Source of the DNA: Aeromicrobium sp. Leaf350
GTDB taxonomy: Bacteria; Actinomycetota; Actinomycetes; Propionibacteriales; Nocardioidaceae
Assembly (NCBI RefSeq): GCF_916858655.1
Contig: NZ_CAKASL010000001.1
Location: 1,426,001-1,490,000, forward strand
Reading direction: 5' to 3'
DNA length: 64,000 nucleotides
Part shown: piece after piece, positions 49,958 through 57,802 of the stretch
Layout: each line of letters starts with the position of its first letter
How positions within the stretch are numbered: the stretch's first letter is position 1
Program-made: the position numbers and the translations under genes
The notes under the pieces: generated by a model
The model's database searches: none
Seen by the model: the letters and a program-made list of their open reading frames with translations, nothing else
Told to the model about the DNA's origin: nothing

Positions 49958-51217
49958 TCAGGCTCCCTTCACGGTGACGGGCATGCGCTTGACGGCGCGG
50001 ACGAAGTTGCCGACGAGGTACTCCGGATCGCCGACCTCGAGGCCCGGGGCACGGGTCAGCAGCTCGCGGAACAGGTGGCGGATCTGCATCTTGGCCACGA
50101 AGTTGCCCATGCAGAAGTGCGGACCTCCGCCACCGAAGCCCTGGTGCGGGTTCGGGTCGCGGGACAGGTCGTAGTCGTACGGACGGTCGAAGACGCGCTC
50201 GTCGCGGTTGCCCGAGGCGTACATCATCGCGATCCACTCGCCGGCCTTGATCTCCTGGCCGCCCAGCACCGTGTCCTCCACCGTGGTGCGGCGGAAGGTC
50301 ATGACGGGCGACGCCCAGCGCACGAACTCCTCGGTGGCGGTCTTGATCCGCGCGTCGAAGTCGTCGGCCAGCCACGCCTTCTGGTCGGGGTGGTGCTGCA
50401 GCGCGTGGGTGTTGAGCGAGATCGTGTTGCGGGTCGTGTCGTTGCCGGCGACCGAGATGAGCACGAAGAACGCCGCGATGTCGTCGTCGCTCAGCCGCTC
50501 GCCGTCGACCTCGGCCTGGACCAGGTTGGTCATCAGGTCGTTGGCGGGCTCACGCCGACGCAGGTCGGCGAACTCCAGGCCGATCGTCAGCAGGTTCACG
50601 AGCGAGTTGTTCAGCACCTCGCCCGGTTCCCGCCCGTTCGCGACGTCGGGGTCGTTGAAGGCGACCATCTCGTCGGCGAGGTGCGCGGCCTCGTCCTGCA
50701 GGGAGCCGTCGAGCCCCATCATCTCGTAGACCGTCCACATGGGCAGTCGCTTGGACACGAGCTCGACGAAGTCGCCCTCGCCCGCCTCCAGGAGCCCGTC
50801 GACGATGCGCACGGCCTGGGCCTGGATCTGGTCGTCGATGCGGGCGACCTGCTTGGGCGTGAACGCGGCGCTGACGAGCCGCCGCAGCTGCTGGTGGCGC
50901 GGGGCGTCCATCCCGAGGAAGGAGTGCGAGGCCTCGAGGAGGTCCTGCGGCACGTCCTCGAACTGCACGCCGTCACCGGAGCGGAAGCGCTCGGGCGCCT
51001 TGCTGACCTCGGCGATGTGCTCGTGCCGCGTCACGACCCACAGGCCCTCGGAGTCCGACGGCATGATGCCGCCCTGCATCGGGGGCTGCCACGAGACGGG
51101 GTCGTGGTCGCGCAGGTGGCGGAAGGTCTCCTCCCGCTCCTCGAAGCTGCGGGCCCAGAAGTCCAGGCTCGTGACGCGGTGGGCGTCGTCGGTCGGTCGG
51201 TCGTGGACGGCGGTCAT
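49958..51217 (-). CDS. Cytochrome P450
   Basis: The 419-residue product is a soluble bacterial P450: I-helix AGNDTT (257-262), ExxR in EEFVRW (Glu297/Arg300), and heme-ligand loop FGGGGPHFCMGN with Cys369. Length is typical of actinobacterial class I P450s that need a ferredoxin and a reductase, both encoded downstream. It should hydroxylate a hydrophobic substrate; the SCP2 protein and acyl-CoA synthetase in the same operon suggest a terpenoid, steroid or alkyl acid. Subfamily cannot be decided by eye. It overlaps the acyl-CoA synthetase gene by 4 bp. Confidence 0.95.
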   Translation of the reverse strand: MTAVHDRPTDDAHRVTSLDFWARSFEEREETFRHLRDHDPVSWQPPMQGGIMPSDSEGLWVVTRHEHIAEVSKAPERFRSGDGVQFEDVPQDLLEASHSFLGMDAPRHQQLRRLVSAAFTPKQVARIDDQIQAQAVRIVDGLLEAGEGDFVELVSKRLPMWTVYEMMGLDGSLQDEAAHLADEMVAFNDPDVANGREPGEVLNNSLVNLLTIGLEFADLRRREPANDLMTNLVQAEVDGERLSDDDIAAFFVLISVAGNDTTRNTISLNTHALQHHPDQKAWLADDFDARIKTATEEFVRWASPVMTFRRTTVEDTVLGGQEIKAGEWIAMMYASGNRDERVFDRPYDYDLSRDPNPHQGFGGGGPHFCMGNFVAKMQIRHLFRELLTRAPGLEVGDPEYLVGNFVRAVKRMPVTVKGA

Positions 51218-52761
51218 GCGGAGGCCTCCTGGGCGTGTGCGTATCGCTCCTCGAGCCGGCGCTTCACGAGCTTTCCCGTCGGCGTGCGGGGGAGCTCGTC
51301 GACGAAGTCGACCGAACGGGGTGCCTTGAACGTGGCGATGCGGTCGCGGACGTGGCCGATGATCGCGGCCTCGAGCTCCGCCGACGGCGAGAAGCCCTCG
51401 CGGAGCGTGACGACCGCCTTGACCTCCTGACCCATCTCCGGGTGCGGCACGCCGATCACGGCGACGTCGCGGAGGGCGGGGTGGAGGGTCAGGACGTTCT
51501 CGACCTCCTGCGGGTAGATGTTCACGCCGCCGCTGATGATCATGAAGCTCTTGCGGTCGGTCAGGAACAGGTAGCCGTCCTCGTCGAGGTACCCGAGGTC
51601 ACCGATCGCGGTCCACAGCGGGTGCTCGGGGTGGGTCGCCTCGGCGGTCTTGGCGTCGTCCTTGTGATAGCGGAACGGCAGCTGGTCGCGCTCGAACCAG
51701 ATCGTGCCGATCTCGCCCGCGGGGAGCTCGGCTCCGTCCTCGTCACAGACGTGCGGGACGCCGAGCTTGGACTGTCCGACCGAGCCGCGCTTGGTCAACC
51801 ACTCCTGCGAGCTGATCAACGTGAGGCCGTTCGCCTCGGTCGAGGAGTAGTACTCGACGAGCTTGGGGCCCCACCACTCGATCATCGCCTGCTTGACGTC
51901 CGGCGGGCACGGCGCGGCGGCGTGGACGGCCATGCGCAGGCTCGAGGTGTCGTACCGGGCCCGCACGTCGTCCGGCAGCTGCAGCATCCGCACGAACATC
52001 GTCGGCACCATCTGCAGCAGCGTCACGCCGTGCTGCTCGATCGCGGCGAGGGCGGCCTCGGGCTCGAAGCGCTCCATCATGACGACGGTGCCGCCGTTGG
52101 CCTGCACGACGCCGCACCAGCGCAGGGGCGCCGCGTGGTAGATCGGCGCGGCCGAGAGGTAGACCGTGTCGGTACCCATCGCGAAGGCCGAGCCGAGCAG
52201 GCCGTAGACCGGGTCACCCGGCTCGTCGACCTGGATCGGCAGCAACGGAGCCTTGATGCCCTTGGGCCGACCGGTGGTGCCGGAGGAGTAGAGCATGTCG
52301 GTACCGCGGGGCTGCTCGGCGAGCCGCTCCCCGGCGCCGGACAGGGCGTCCTCGTAGGACTCGTGTCCCTCGACGGTGCCGCCGAAGGCGAGGCGGTGCT
52401 CGACCTGCGGGGTGTCGGCGACGACGGCCTCGGCCACGACGCCGAGCGTGGCGGCGGTGATCAGCACCTTCGCGTCGCTGTCGTCGACGATGTAGGCGAC
52501 CTCGGCTGCCGTGAGGTGGTGGTTGATCGCCGTGACGTAGAGGCCCGAACGTAGGCCGGCCCAGTAGACGACCATCGCCTCGGGCGAGTTGTCGACCAGC
52601 ATCGCGATCACGTCGCCGCGACGCAGGCCACGGTCGTGCAGCACGCGCGCCAGGCGCGCCGAGCGGTCGTCGAGCTGGCCGTACGTGAGCGTCTCACCGC
52701 TGCCGGACATCACCACGGCGGGCTTGTCGGGCGTGGTGGCGGCGAACGTCCCGGGATACAT
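51214..52761 (-). CDS. Acyl-CoA synthetase (AMP-forming, FadD-like)
   Basis: The 515-residue product is an ANL-family adenylating enzyme: P-loop YSSGTTGRPKG (A3), EYYSSTEANG (A5), AIGDLGYLDEDGYLFLTDR (A7/A8) and PRTPTGKLVKRRL with catalytic Lys (A10). It would convert a carboxylic acid to its CoA thioester. The start overlaps the SCP2 stop by 1 bp and the end overlaps the P450 start by 4 bp. The substrate is unknown; the neighbours suggest a bulky hydrophobic acid. Confidence 0.93.
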   Translation of the reverse strand: MYPGTFAATTPDKPAVVMSGSGETLTYGQLDDRSARLARVLHDRGLRRGDVIAMLVDNSPEAMVVYWAGLRSGLYVTAINHHLTAAEVAYIVDDSDAKVLITAATLGVVAEAVVADTPQVEHRLAFGGTVEGHESYEDALSGAGERLAEQPRGTDMLYSSGTTGRPKGIKAPLLPIQVDEPGDPVYGLLGSAFAMGTDTVYLSAAPIYHAAPLRWCGVVQANGGTVVMMERFEPEAALAAIEQHGVTLLQMVPTMFVRMLQLPDDVRARYDTSSLRMAVHAAAPCPPDVKQAMIEWWGPKLVEYYSSTEANGLTLISSQEWLTKRGSVGQSKLGVPHVCDEDGAELPAGEIGTIWFERDQLPFRYHKDDAKTAEATHPEHPLWTAIGDLGYLDEDGYLFLTDRKSFMIISGGVNIYPQEVENVLTLHPALRDVAVIGVPHPEMGQEVKAVVTLREGFSPSAELEAAIIGHVRDRIATFKAPRSVDFVDELPRTPTGKLVKRRLEERYAHAQEASA

Positions 52762-53165
52762 CAGGCCACCAGGAGGTCGTCACGGCCGTCGGCCTTGAGG
52801 CGTTCGACGTACGTGCCGAACAGCTGCTTCGACAGCGGGGCGACCTTGAGCATGGCCGCGACGTTGCCGCCGACCTTGATCTTGCCCTTGGCCATCGCCA
52901 GCGGGAGGTTGACCTTGCCCTGCCAGTACGCGTTGCCCACGTCGGACGACATCGTCATCTCCGCGTCGGGGTCGAGGTCACCGACGCCCTCGGTCACGGT
53001 GCCGTTGGCCATGTCGATCACGATCACGACGTCCGGGTCCTTGAAGTCGAACTTCAGCACGATGCCCGCGGCCCGCAGCTTGTCGGCGAGCGTCGGGTCC
53101 TCGTAGGCCTTCTCGAAGATGCCGCCGATGTAGGTCATGACCTCGGTCGAGTCCTGAAAGCCCAT
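52761..53165 (-). CDS. SCP2 sterol-binding-domain protein
   Basis: The 134-residue product is one SCP2 domain: VLKFDFKDPDVVIVIDMANGTVTEGVGDLDPDAEMTMSSDV, then GKVNLPLAMAKGKIKVGGNVAAMLKVAPL. SCP2 domains hold lipids or acyl-CoAs in a hydrophobic tunnel. GGAGG stands 5 nt before the ATG at 53165. As the first gene of the seven-gene operon it may present the substrate to the P450 or synthetase (inferred). Regulated most likely by the divergent TetR. Confidence 0.92.
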   Translation of the reverse strand: MGFQDSTEVMTYIGGIFEKAYEDPTLADKLRAAGIVLKFDFKDPDVVIVIDMANGTVTEGVGDLDPDAEMTMSSDVGNAYWQGKVNLPLAMAKGKIKVGGNVAAMLKVAPLSKQLFGTYVERLKADGRDDLLVA

Positions 53166-53208
53166 GCTGTCCTCCTGCTGATCCTGCGATGTGGTCTGGG
53201 TCACGAAA

Positions 53209-53229
53209 CATAACATAAGTTACGTTATG
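53209..53229. promoter_or_regulatory. TetR operator candidate for the P450 operon
   Basis: A 21-bp imperfect palindrome, arms CATAACATAA and TTACGTTATG around a central G, lies 43 bp upstream of the SCP2 start and 50 bp upstream of the TetR start. It is strikingly AT-rich in this genome. Confidence 0.75.
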
Positions 53230-53279
53230 CTGCGAAGGCAAACCCCTAGACTGTCGTCGCTCGTCCCGAGGAGGTGACC

Positions 53280-53846
53280 ATGACCGCAGCACCCGAGATC
53301 AGTCCCGTGCAGCGGCGGTTCTTCGACGCGGCCATGGAGATCCTGGCCGAGGAGGGCTACGGCGCCCTCAAGCTCGCGGCCCTGTGCAAGCGCGTCGGCG
53401 TCACGAGCGGGTCGTTCTACCACGCGTTCGACGGGTGGCAGCGGTTCACCGACGCGTTCCTTGCGCACTGGTTCGAGGAGCGGACGATGCGCATCGTCGA
53501 GCTGACCGACACCGTCGCGAGCGCGCAGGAGCAGGTCGACCTGCTGCTGGACGTGAGCCTGCGCCTGCCCCACGCCTCCGAGTCCGCCATCCGCGTGTGG
53601 GCCGGGGTCGATCCGGAGGTCCGCAAGCTGCAGGACGAGGTCGACCGGCTGCGCCTCGAGACCGTGACCCGCGCGTTCACGGGCGTCATGGGTGACGAGG
53701 AGGCGGCGCGCAAGCTCGCCGGCGCGGCGCTGTACATGCTGGTCGGCTACGAGCAGGCCGCCGGCGCGCGGGACCGTGAGGCGCTGGAGACCGGCCTCAA
53801 CCTGCTGCCGGTCTACGCCCAGCGCTTCGCCGACCGCAACGCCTGA
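53280..53846 (+). CDS. TetR-family regulator of the P450 operon
   Basis: The 188-residue product has the TetR DNA-binding domain (RFFDAAMEILAEEGYGALKLAALCKRVGVTSGSFYHAFDGWQRFTDAFL) and a helical ligand domain. AGGAGG sits 5 nt before the ATG at 53280; a GTG 6 bp upstream is less suitable. Divergent from the seven-gene operon with an AT-rich palindrome between, so it probably represses that operon until a pathway compound binds. It ends just before a 59-bp hairpin repeat. Confidence 0.93.
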   Translation: MTAAPEISPVQRRFFDAAMEILAEEGYGALKLAALCKRVGVTSGSFYHAFDGWQRFTDAFLAHWFEERTMRIVELTDTVASAQEQVDLLLDVSLRLPHASESAIRVWAGVDPEVRKLQDEVDRLRLETVTRAFTGVMGDEEAARKLAGAALYMLVGYEQAAGARDREALETGLNLLPVYAQRFADRNA

Positions 53847-53858
53847 CCCCCCGGCCAC

Positions 53859-53921
53859 CGAGATGTGTGGACCTGCGCCCCAGTTCCGGGCACAGAATGG
53901 GGCGCAAGCCCACACATCTCG
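53859..53921. repeat. Dispersed repeat family C, copy 1 (hairpin between convergent genes)
   Basis: Outer arms CGAGATGTGTGG (53859-53870) and CCACACATCTCG (53910-53921) are perfect 12-bp inverted repeats. Inner arms TGCGCCCCA (53874-53882) and TGGGGCGCA (53898-53906) are also perfect. The 59-bp core has the same length and ends as copy 2 at 62138. It lies between a TetR gene and a GNAT gene that converge. Confidence 0.85.
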
Positions 53922-53925
53922 CCGG

Positions 53926-54510
53926 TCAGAGGGTGCGGCGCATGACGAGTCGGGGCATCTTCGACGCCGTGGCATCGGTCTGGCCGATGACCTCGAAGCC
54001 GACCTTCTCGTACATCGCCCGGGTGCCGACGAAGGCCATCGTGAGGTCCATGCGGCCCTGCGGGTCGACGGGGTGCACCTCGACCGCGGGCGCGCCCTGC
54101 GACCGGGCCCACTCGACGGCGCCCTCGATCAGGTGCTGGGTGACGCCCTGCTTGCGGTGGCCACCCCGGACCACGGCGCAGACGATGCTCCACACCGGGA
54201 CGTCGTCGACCGGACGGATGAGCTTGCTCTGCACGAGTCGGGGGATGTCGGTGCGCGCTCCGATGTTGCACCAGCCGACGGGCGTGCCGTCCTGGTACGT
54301 CACGACGCCGGGTGGCACGTCGCGCTCGCAGAGGCGACGCATGGCCTGCTCACGACTGCCGCCGCCGAGCTCCTCGATCTCCTTCGCGCCGATGCGGTGC
54401 GACAGGCACCAGCAGTGCGTGGTGCGACGGTTCGGGTTGATGACGTCGGCGAAGTCGTCGAAGCGGTCGGGCGTGACCGGATGCGTCTCCCAGTGCGTGT
54501 CCTGGCCCAT
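53926..54510 (-). CDS. GNAT-family acetyltransferase
   Basis: The 194-residue product has a GNAT domain: TPVGWCNIGARTD, VWSIVCAVVRGGHRKQGVTQHLIEGAVEWARSQGAPAVEVHPV (acetyl-CoA loop RGGHRKQGV) and VGTRAMYEKVGFEVIGQ. An N-terminal CWCL motif (THCWCLSHRIG) is found in a recognised subgroup of actinobacterial GNATs. The ATG at 54510 is used because the upstream extension is not conserved-looking. Substrate unknown. Confidence 0.85.
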   Translation of the reverse strand: MGQDTHWETHPVTPDRFDDFADVINPNRRTTHCWCLSHRIGAKEIEELGGGSREQAMRRLCERDVPPGVVTYQDGTPVGWCNIGARTDIPRLVQSKLIRPVDDVPVWSIVCAVVRGGHRKQGVTQHLIEGAVEWARSQGAPAVEVHPVDPQGRMDLTMAFVGTRAMYEKVGFEVIGQTDATASKMPRLVMRRTL

Positions 54511-54571
54511 GGGGCCACGATGGCACCAGACACCGTCAGGAAACAGGCCCCGAGACCTCTTAGGAGAACCC

Positions 54572-54844
54572 GTGGACACGACGATCTACCTGGCGTGGTC
54601 GTCGTCGCCGATCCCGTCCGACCTGCTCGGGCCGTGGACCGAGCTGCGCGTGCTGGCCGACGACCTGGTCGTGGTCGAGGGCACCGAGTCGCTGTCGCGG
54701 GTCTACCACGAGATCAAGTGGTCGCTGCCGGACGACGCGGCGCTGCTCGTGACCCCGCTGGCCGAGCGGCCCAAGCTCAAGTACCTGCCCGAGGGCACCA
54801 CCACGTGGTTCCGCGACCGGCTGCCGGCGCAGGACGACGGGTGA
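54572..54844 (+). CDS. Small hypothetical protein, 90 residues
   Basis: The frame starts at a GTG with TAGGAGAA 3-4 nt upstream and encodes 90 residues beginning VDTTIYLAWSSSPIPSDLLG. The pattern suggests a small alpha/beta protein (LRVLADDLVVVEGTESLSRVYHEIKWSLPDDAALLVTPL) without cysteines or membrane segments. The gene is divergent from the GNAT gene and precedes the oxygenase gene by 52 bp. No family recognised. Confidence 0.6.
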   Translation: MDTTIYLAWSSSPIPSDLLGPWTELRVLADDLVVVEGTESLSRVYHEIKWSLPDDAALLVTPLAERPKLKYLPEGTTTWFRDRLPAQDDG

Positions 54845-54896
54845 CCACGATCTGATCACGGGCCGCACGCGTCGAGGACCGACCTACCGTGGACGG

Positions 54897-55871
54897 GTGA
54901 CCCACGACCTGCCCGTGCTCGACCTGGCCGACCTCGGCACCGAGTCCTTCCGAGAGAGCCTGCGCGAGGCGACCCACGAGGTCGGCTTCTTCCACCTGCG
55001 CCACCGCATCCCGGACGAGGTGACGGACGAGCTGTTCGCCGTGGCCCGCCGCTTCTTCGCCCTGCCCGAGGCCGACAAGCTCGCGATCGAGATGTCGCAC
55101 AGCCCGTGCTTCCGCGGCTACACGCGCGTCGGCGGCGAGCGCACCCGGGGTGCGGTCGACTGGCGCGAGCAGATCGACGTCGGTCCCGAGCGGGAGCCCA
55201 GCGCGGTGGCCGATCCGGCGTACCTCCGCCTCGACGGACCCAACCAGTGGCCCGACGCCCTGCCGGAGCTGCGCACGACGATCGAGGCCTGGACGGCGCG
55301 GCTGTCGGCCCTGGGCCATCGCCTGCTGGCGGAGTGGGCCGTCTCCCTGGGCGCGGCCCCCGACCACTTCGACGCGACGTTCGCCGACCCCTCGACCCTG
55401 CTCAAGCTCGTGCGCTACCCCGGCCGCGAGGACGCGGCCCAGGGCGTCGGAGCGCACCACGACCCGGGCATCCTGACGCTGCTGCTCGTCGAGCCGGGCA
55501 AGGCCGGGCTCCAGGTGCAGACCGACTCGGGCTGGCTCGACGTGCCCCCGGTCGACGACGCATTCGTCGTCAACATCGGTGAGCTCCTCGAGGTGGCGAC
55601 CGACGGCTACCTGCGCGCGACGAACCACCGGGTCGTCTCACCCGTCCCCGGCACCGAGCGTCTCTCGATCCCGTTCTTCTTCAACCCGGGCCTGGACGCC
55701 GAGGTGCCTCGCATCGACCTGCCGCCCGTCCTCGCGGCCCGCGCGCGCGGCGTCACGCAGGACGCCGACAACGTGATCGGTTCGCGCTACGGCGAGAACC
55801 TGCTCAAGGCGCGGCTGCGGGCCCATCCGGACGTGGCGGCGATCCACCACGCCGACCTCCTGCTCGGCTGA
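54897..55871 (+). CDS. 2-oxoglutarate/Fe(II)-dependent oxygenase (isopenicillin-N-synthase-like)
   Basis: The 324-residue product has the N-terminal DIOX_N domain (LPVLDLADLGTESFRESLREATHEVGFFHL) and the jelly-roll core with the metal triad His187-x-Asp189 (GAHHDPG) and His244 (TNHRVV). Arg255 and Ser257 (RLSIPFF) are placed to bind 2-oxoglutarate. It should hydroxylate or desaturate a small molecule. TACCGT (54885-54890) ends 6 nt before the GTG, so the mRNA is probably leaderless. Substrate unknown; there is no biosynthetic cluster beside it. Confidence 0.92.
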   Translation: MTHDLPVLDLADLGTESFRESLREATHEVGFFHLRHRIPDEVTDELFAVARRFFALPEADKLAIEMSHSPCFRGYTRVGGERTRGAVDWREQIDVGPEREPSAVADPAYLRLDGPNQWPDALPELRTTIEAWTARLSALGHRLLAEWAVSLGAAPDHFDATFADPSTLLKLVRYPGREDAAQGVGAHHDPGILTLLLVEPGKAGLQVQTDSGWLDVPPVDDAFVVNIGELLEVATDGYLRATNHRVVSPVPGTERLSIPFFFNPGLDAEVPRIDLPPVLAARARGVTQDADNVIGSRYGENLLKARLRAHPDVAAIHHADLLLG

Positions 55872-55885
55872 GGTCCGGGAGCGGG

Positions 55886-56095
55886 TCAGGGAGCGGTCGG
55901 CTCGATGCCGTGCAAGCGGAGCTGTTCGTCGACCTCGTCGTCGATGTGCACGGCGCCCGACTCCACGTGCTGGAGGACGCGGCGCACGGTCTCCCACTTC
56001 ACCCTGGCCTGCAGCTCCGTGACCGACCCGGCGACGATCCCCACGGAGATCAGCGTGAAGAACCGCTCGAGGTCGGGGCACCGGCTTCGATCCAT
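55886..56095 (-). CDS. Small hypothetical protein, 69 residues
   Basis: The frame encodes 69 residues beginning MDRSRCPDLERFFTLISVG and continuing VTELQARVKWETVRRVLQHVESGAVHIDDEVDEQLRLHGIEP. It looks helical, with a hydrophobic stretch near residues 12-25. No clear ribosome site and no recognised family; coding is likely but not certain. Confidence 0.45.
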   Translation of the reverse strand: MDRSRCPDLERFFTLISVGIVAGSVTELQARVKWETVRRVLQHVESGAVHIDDEVDEQLRLHGIEPTAP

Positions 56096-56172
56096 GACCG
56101 GAACGTACCGGTAACTCGCATTTACGACCTCACCGGGCGAGGGTGACCGTGGTCACGTCGGCGTCCACGGCA

Positions 56173-56203
56173 AAGGCCCCCGAGGAGAACCCTCGGGGGC
56201 CTT
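56173..56203 (-). terminator. Terminator after tRNA-Arg(ACG)
   Basis: AAGGCCCCCGAGG (56173-56185) and CCTCGGGGGCCTT (56191-56203) form a perfect 13-bp stem with a 5-nt loop, 17 bp beyond the tRNA 3' end on the minus strand. Confidence 0.8.
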
Positions 56204-56219
56204 GGTCCGTGCTGTGCTG

Positions 56220-56292
56220 CGCGCCCGTAGGGATTCGAACCCCAAACCTTCTGATCCGTAGTCAGATGCTCTATCCGTTGAGCTACGGGCGC
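56220..56292 (-). tRNA. tRNA-Arg (ACG)
   Basis: On the minus strand the gene folds with acceptor GCGCCCG/CGGGCGC, anticodon stem TCTGA/TCAGA with loop CTACGGA (anticodon ACG), and T-loop TTCGAAT. CCA is not encoded. The A34 of this tRNA is the substrate of the tadA enzyme at 17405. Confidence 0.96.
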
Positions 56293-56327
56293 CCGTCCTG
56301 CGCGTCACGCGCGAGGACTCCGAGAGT

Positions 56328-57632
56328 CTAGCCCAGACGATCCGGAATCCTCGAATCAGGTCCGGCCGAGGCCCGCAGGGGGTGCGCGATCTCGTCGACG
56401 CGCATGCGGGCCCACGCGACCGCGAGGACGGCCAGCGGGAGCGGGACGACGGCCGCGACGAGGAACACCAGGTCCGTGCCCACCGCGACTCCGAGCGGAC
56501 CGGCCACGGCCATCGAGACGGGCATGAAGGTCAGCGAGACGAAGAAGTCGAGGCTCGAGACGCGACCCAGCATCTCCGGCGGGACCCGTCGTTGCAGCAG
56601 CGTGCCCCAGATGACGTTGGGCGCGTTGAACATCGCGCCGATGACGAACAGCAGGCCCGCCAGCGTGACCACGTCCGGGGCGATGCCGACGAACGCCAGC
56701 GGCAGCACTCCCGCACCCCACGTCAGCACCATCACGGACAGGTACCGGCGAGCCAGCGGCAGCGACGAGACGACGAGCGACGCGACGGCCCCGCCGACGC
56801 CGTACGCGGCCATGACCCAGGCATGGTCCGTCGCGTCCCCGCCGAGGTCGTCCTTGATGACGAATGGCAGGAGCACCTCGATCGGGCCCATCGAGACCAG
56901 CACCAGGATGGTGGCCAGGAGCAGCGTCGCCAGGAGCCACGGCGTGCGAGCCACGTAGACGAAGCCCTCCTTCAGGTCGCCGAGGAACCGGCCGGCGCCC
57001 TGTCGATCTGCAGCCGTCAGCACCCGACGCAACGGCACGGGCCTGAGTCCCAGGAGGAGCAGGAGGCAGGCGAGCTCGGCCAGGGCCACGGCGACGATCG
57101 CGTGGCCGGGTGAGATCGCGGCCACGATCAGGCTCGCCGTCGCCGGGCCCGCGGCCTGCAGCATGATCGGCCGCAGCACGCCCTCGACGCCGTTGGCGGC
57201 CAGCAGGTCGTCGGCCTCGACGATCGAGGGCAGCAGGGCGGAGTAGGCCGGGAAGAAGATCCCGGCGGTCATCCCGAACACCAGACCGGCAGCCGCCAGG
57301 TGCCAGATCGCACCGACCCCGGCCACCGCGGCGGCGCCGACGACGGTCGCCGTCGCCACCCGCACGACCGACACGGCGACGATGATGCGGCGCTGGGGCA
57401 CCCGGTCGGCGAGCACCCCACCCAGCAGGGTCGTGGCGACCACGCCGACCGACCAGCCCACCGCGGCGAAGGACAGCTCCTTCGGTCCGCCGCCGAGCTC
57501 GATGACCTGCCAGACCGTCGCGATCATCCACATGCCGTCGGCCAGGAGCGACAGCGCCGTGGCGGCGGCGAGCCAGCGGTACTGCGCGTGACGGAACGGC
57601 TTCAAGGGGCCGCGGGCCCACGGCGACTCCAC
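56328..57632 (-). CDS. MFS transporter (EntS/MFS_3-like exporter)
   Basis: The 434-residue product has twelve predicted membrane helices and the MFS_3 pattern: LADGMWMIATVWQVIELGGGPKELSFAAVGWSVGVVATTLLGGVLADRVPQRRIIV (motif A LADRVPQR) and GMTAGIFFPAYSALLPSIV. Homologues export enterobactin or other hydrophilic compounds. A GTG at 57632 starts it. No siderophore gene adjoins, so substrate is open. It is transcribed away from the polysaccharide operon. Confidence 0.9.
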   Translation of the reverse strand: MESPWARGPLKPFRHAQYRWLAAATALSLLADGMWMIATVWQVIELGGGPKELSFAAVGWSVGVVATTLLGGVLADRVPQRRIIVAVSVVRVATATVVGAAAVAGVGAIWHLAAAGLVFGMTAGIFFPAYSALLPSIVEADDLLAANGVEGVLRPIMLQAAGPATASLIVAAISPGHAIVAVALAELACLLLLLGLRPVPLRRVLTAADRQGAGRFLGDLKEGFVYVARTPWLLATLLLATILVLVSMGPIEVLLPFVIKDDLGGDATDHAWVMAAYGVGGAVASLVVSSLPLARRYLSVMVLTWGAGVLPLAFVGIAPDVVTLAGLLFVIGAMFNAPNVIWGTLLQRRVPPEMLGRVSSLDFFVSLTFMPVSMAVAGPLGVAVGTDLVFLVAAVVPLPLAVLAVAWARMRVDEIAHPLRASAGPDSRIPDRLG

Positions 57633-57670
57633 CGCGACAGCCTACGTCCGCGGAACGGGGAACCGACAGG

Positions 57671-57739
57671 TCGATCGAGCCGCAGCATGACGAGTCTCAC
57701 CGGCCCTGGGGTTCACATAACGCTGCGGCTGGTCGATCG
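57671..57739. promoter_or_regulatory. Large imperfect hairpin upstream of the polysaccharide operon
   Basis: TCGATCGAGCCGCAGC (57671-57686) is complementary to GCTGCGGCTGGTCGATCG (57722-57739) apart from a 2-nt bulge, with a 35-nt loop. It lies in the 170-bp gap between the MFS gene and the glycosyltransferase gene. Confidence 0.5.
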
Positions 57740-57758
57740 TTGCTCCTAGGGTTGATCC

Positions 57759-57772
57759 GGTCCGATCGGACC
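57759..57772. promoter_or_regulatory. Palindrome upstream of the glycosyltransferase gene
   Basis: GGTCCGATCGGACC is a perfect 14-bp palindrome 30 bp before the GTG at 57803, a plausible operator. Confidence 0.45.
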
Positions 57773-57802
57773 ACGTCGACGTCACCTGGGAGGAGGATCA
57801 CC

